64,000 bases of DNA. Source: Saprospiraceae bacterium (GTDB lineage Bacteria; Bacteroidota; Bacteroidia; Chitinophagales; Saprospiraceae). The translations under genes and the position numbers were made by a program. The notes under the pieces were generated by a model, which was given only the letters and a program-made list of their open reading frames with translations, was not told the DNA's origin and made no database searches. Positions 63,103-64,000 of the stretch are shown piece by piece (positions within the stretch are counted from its first letter, which is position 1; every line of letters begins with the position of its first letter). The stretch covers positions 1,116,001-1,180,000 of the forward strand of contig JADJXD010000001.1 of the NCBI GenBank assembly GCA_016715985.1, read 5' to 3'.

Positions 63103-64000
63103 ATGAGCAGGTATGCAGTCATAGATTTGGGATCCAATACTTTTCATCTTTTGATTGTAGAAGTATTTGAAGATAACACTTGGGTTGAAGTTTACAGAAG
63201 CAGAAGATTTACGGGACTTTCTGATGGGGGAATAGAAACTCTGAAAGACGAATCCATTAGTAGAAGTTTCGATGCATTACTTGATTTTATGCATCAAATC
63301 AGATATTTTCATGTTCAGGAATTAAGAATAATCGGTACAGCGGCATTAAGAACTGCTGAGAACAAAAATGATTTTATACAAGTTGCAGAAAAAATTACAA
63401 ACCATAAAATAGAAATAATATCCGGTCTTCAGGAAGCAAAATTTATCTTTGATGGTATCATGCTTCAGCCAAAAGCCAGACAGGGAAAACAATTCATAGT
63501 GGATATTGGTGGCGGGAGTACTGAGTTTATCCTGACTGAAAATGGAAAAATGCTCCATTCAGAAAGTTTTAAGTTGGGGATTGGGGTTTTGGCTGAATTA
63601 TTTCATCATCATGAACCAATATCAGAAGAAGAGCTGACCGGAATGAACTTATATATTACTGATATGATGTCTGATTTTATAAAAAAAATAGATTATCACA
63701 AACCTGAAATTCTAACCGGCGCCTCAGGATCTTTTGAAATTCTGGAACTTTTGAGCGGTAAAGAATCAAAATATGGCGAAACAAATGAAGTTACTACAGC
63801 AGAATTTTTAAAGGTTTATCACAAAATAGTAAGCGCCAACTTAAAAGAAAGACTTCAAATGAAGCATCTCCCTAAAGAAAGAGCCAAACTTAGTCCTGTG
63901 GGACTAGCATTGATGTATAACGTGATCAGAGTCAGTAAAGTGGAAAAAATCCTTATTTCCTCCTATGCAATGAAAGAAGGAATATTGTCTGAAATGATTG
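63103..64000 (+). CDS. Ppx/GppA-type phosphatase (partial, C-terminus cut by the window end)
   Basis: The frame opens at ATG 63103 and is still open at the window end after 299 codons. It shows the ASKHA-fold blocks of exopolyphosphatase and pppGpp phosphatase: AVIDLGSNTFHLLIVEV (phosphate 1), RIIGTAALRTAENKNDF, IISGLQEAKFIFDG, FIVDIGGGSTEF (phosphate 2), TGASGSFEILELL and LSPVGLALM. The protein hydrolyses polyphosphate and/or pppGpp in the cytoplasm. An earlier ATG at 63096 is out of frame. Confidence 0.92.
   Translation, partial: MSRYAVIDLGSNTFHLLIVEVFEDNTWVEVYRSRRFTGLSDGGIETLKDESISRSFDALLDFMHQIRYFHVQELRIIGTAALRTAENKNDFIQVAEKITNHKIEIISGLQEAKFIFDGIMLQPKARQGKQFIVDIGGGSTEFILTENGKMLHSESFKLGIGVLAELFHHHEPISEEELTGMNLYITDMMSDFIKKIDYHKPEILTGASGSFEILELLSGKESKYGETNEVTTAEFLKVYHKIVSANLKERLQMKHLPKERAKLSPVGLALMYNVIRVSKVEKILISSYAMKEGILSEMI

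Overview
The window looks like chromosomal DNA of a member of the Bacteroidota, most likely a gliding or environmental lineage (Saprospiria or a relative; this finer placement is inference). The evidence is a type IX secretion system (T9SS): porU-porV at the left end and a complete porP-gldK-gldL-gldM-gldN cluster near the right end. Two cargo types are also present: type A and type B C-terminal sorting domains. There are several PorP/SprF-like proteins, AT-rich intergenic DNA, and at least one promoter matching the Bacteroidota pattern TTTG-N19-TAnnTTTG. No rRNA, tRNA, CRISPR array, prophage or intact insertion sequence was recognised.

Layout. 1-6.4 kb: a cut-off PorP/SprF-like gene, divergent from porU and porV, then a spacer with a strong terminator and an 80-bp tandem repeat. 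6.4-12.3 kb: an eight-domain fasciclin (FAS1) surface protein with a type A sorting domain, broken by a one-base frameshift inside nearly identical 408-bp repeats; opposite it lie an ECF sigma factor and a membrane-helix-plus-barrel partner. 12.3-18.3 kb: housekeeping genes (K+-dependent membrane pyrophosphatase, Lhr-like helicase, pyrD). 18.3-23 kb: an Rpn-type nuclease, a coupled pair of a double-CBM48 protein and a double retropepsin-like protease, and a TPR protein. 23.5-29.7 kb: a PorP/SprF-like, M43 metalloprotease and giant PKD adhesin module with a type B sorting domain.

29.7-37.7 kb is an accessory-like stretch. It holds simple repeats, GNAT and OsmC genes, a probable baeRF protein and a TraB/GumN protein. 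It also holds a second ECF sigma gene split by a -1 frameshift at an A5G tract, its probable membrane partner, a secreted protein built of five 21-residue repeats, and unrecognised membrane proteins. Two copies of a palindromic element lie between these genes, and a third copy lies behind porV. A GNAT-nitrilase fusion closes the stretch. 37.9-47.3 kb: an SLC5 transporter with a lipoprotein methyltransferase, a chain of hairpins, a RimK/aspartoacylase pair, an MFS transporter and feoAB. A textbook FNR-type palindrome sits between feoA and a divergent Crp/Fnr regulator. 48-54.7 kb: two paralogous exported TPR-like proteins, an outer-membrane barrel, coaX and purH. 54.8-64 kb: gldN, gldM, gldL, gldK and porP (all on the minus strand), an MBL-fold hydrolase, small envelope proteins and a cut-off Ppx/GppA gene.

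How it works together. PorK/L/M/N form the trans-envelope motor and ring, and PorP belongs to the same complex. PorV shuttles cargo and PorU cleaves and attaches it. The FAS1 and PKD proteins are likely T9SS cargo, the latter probably served by its own neighbouring PorP/SprF-like protein. The best candidates for something undescribed are the 33-36 kb cluster with its palindromic element family, and the retropepsin/CBM48 pair.
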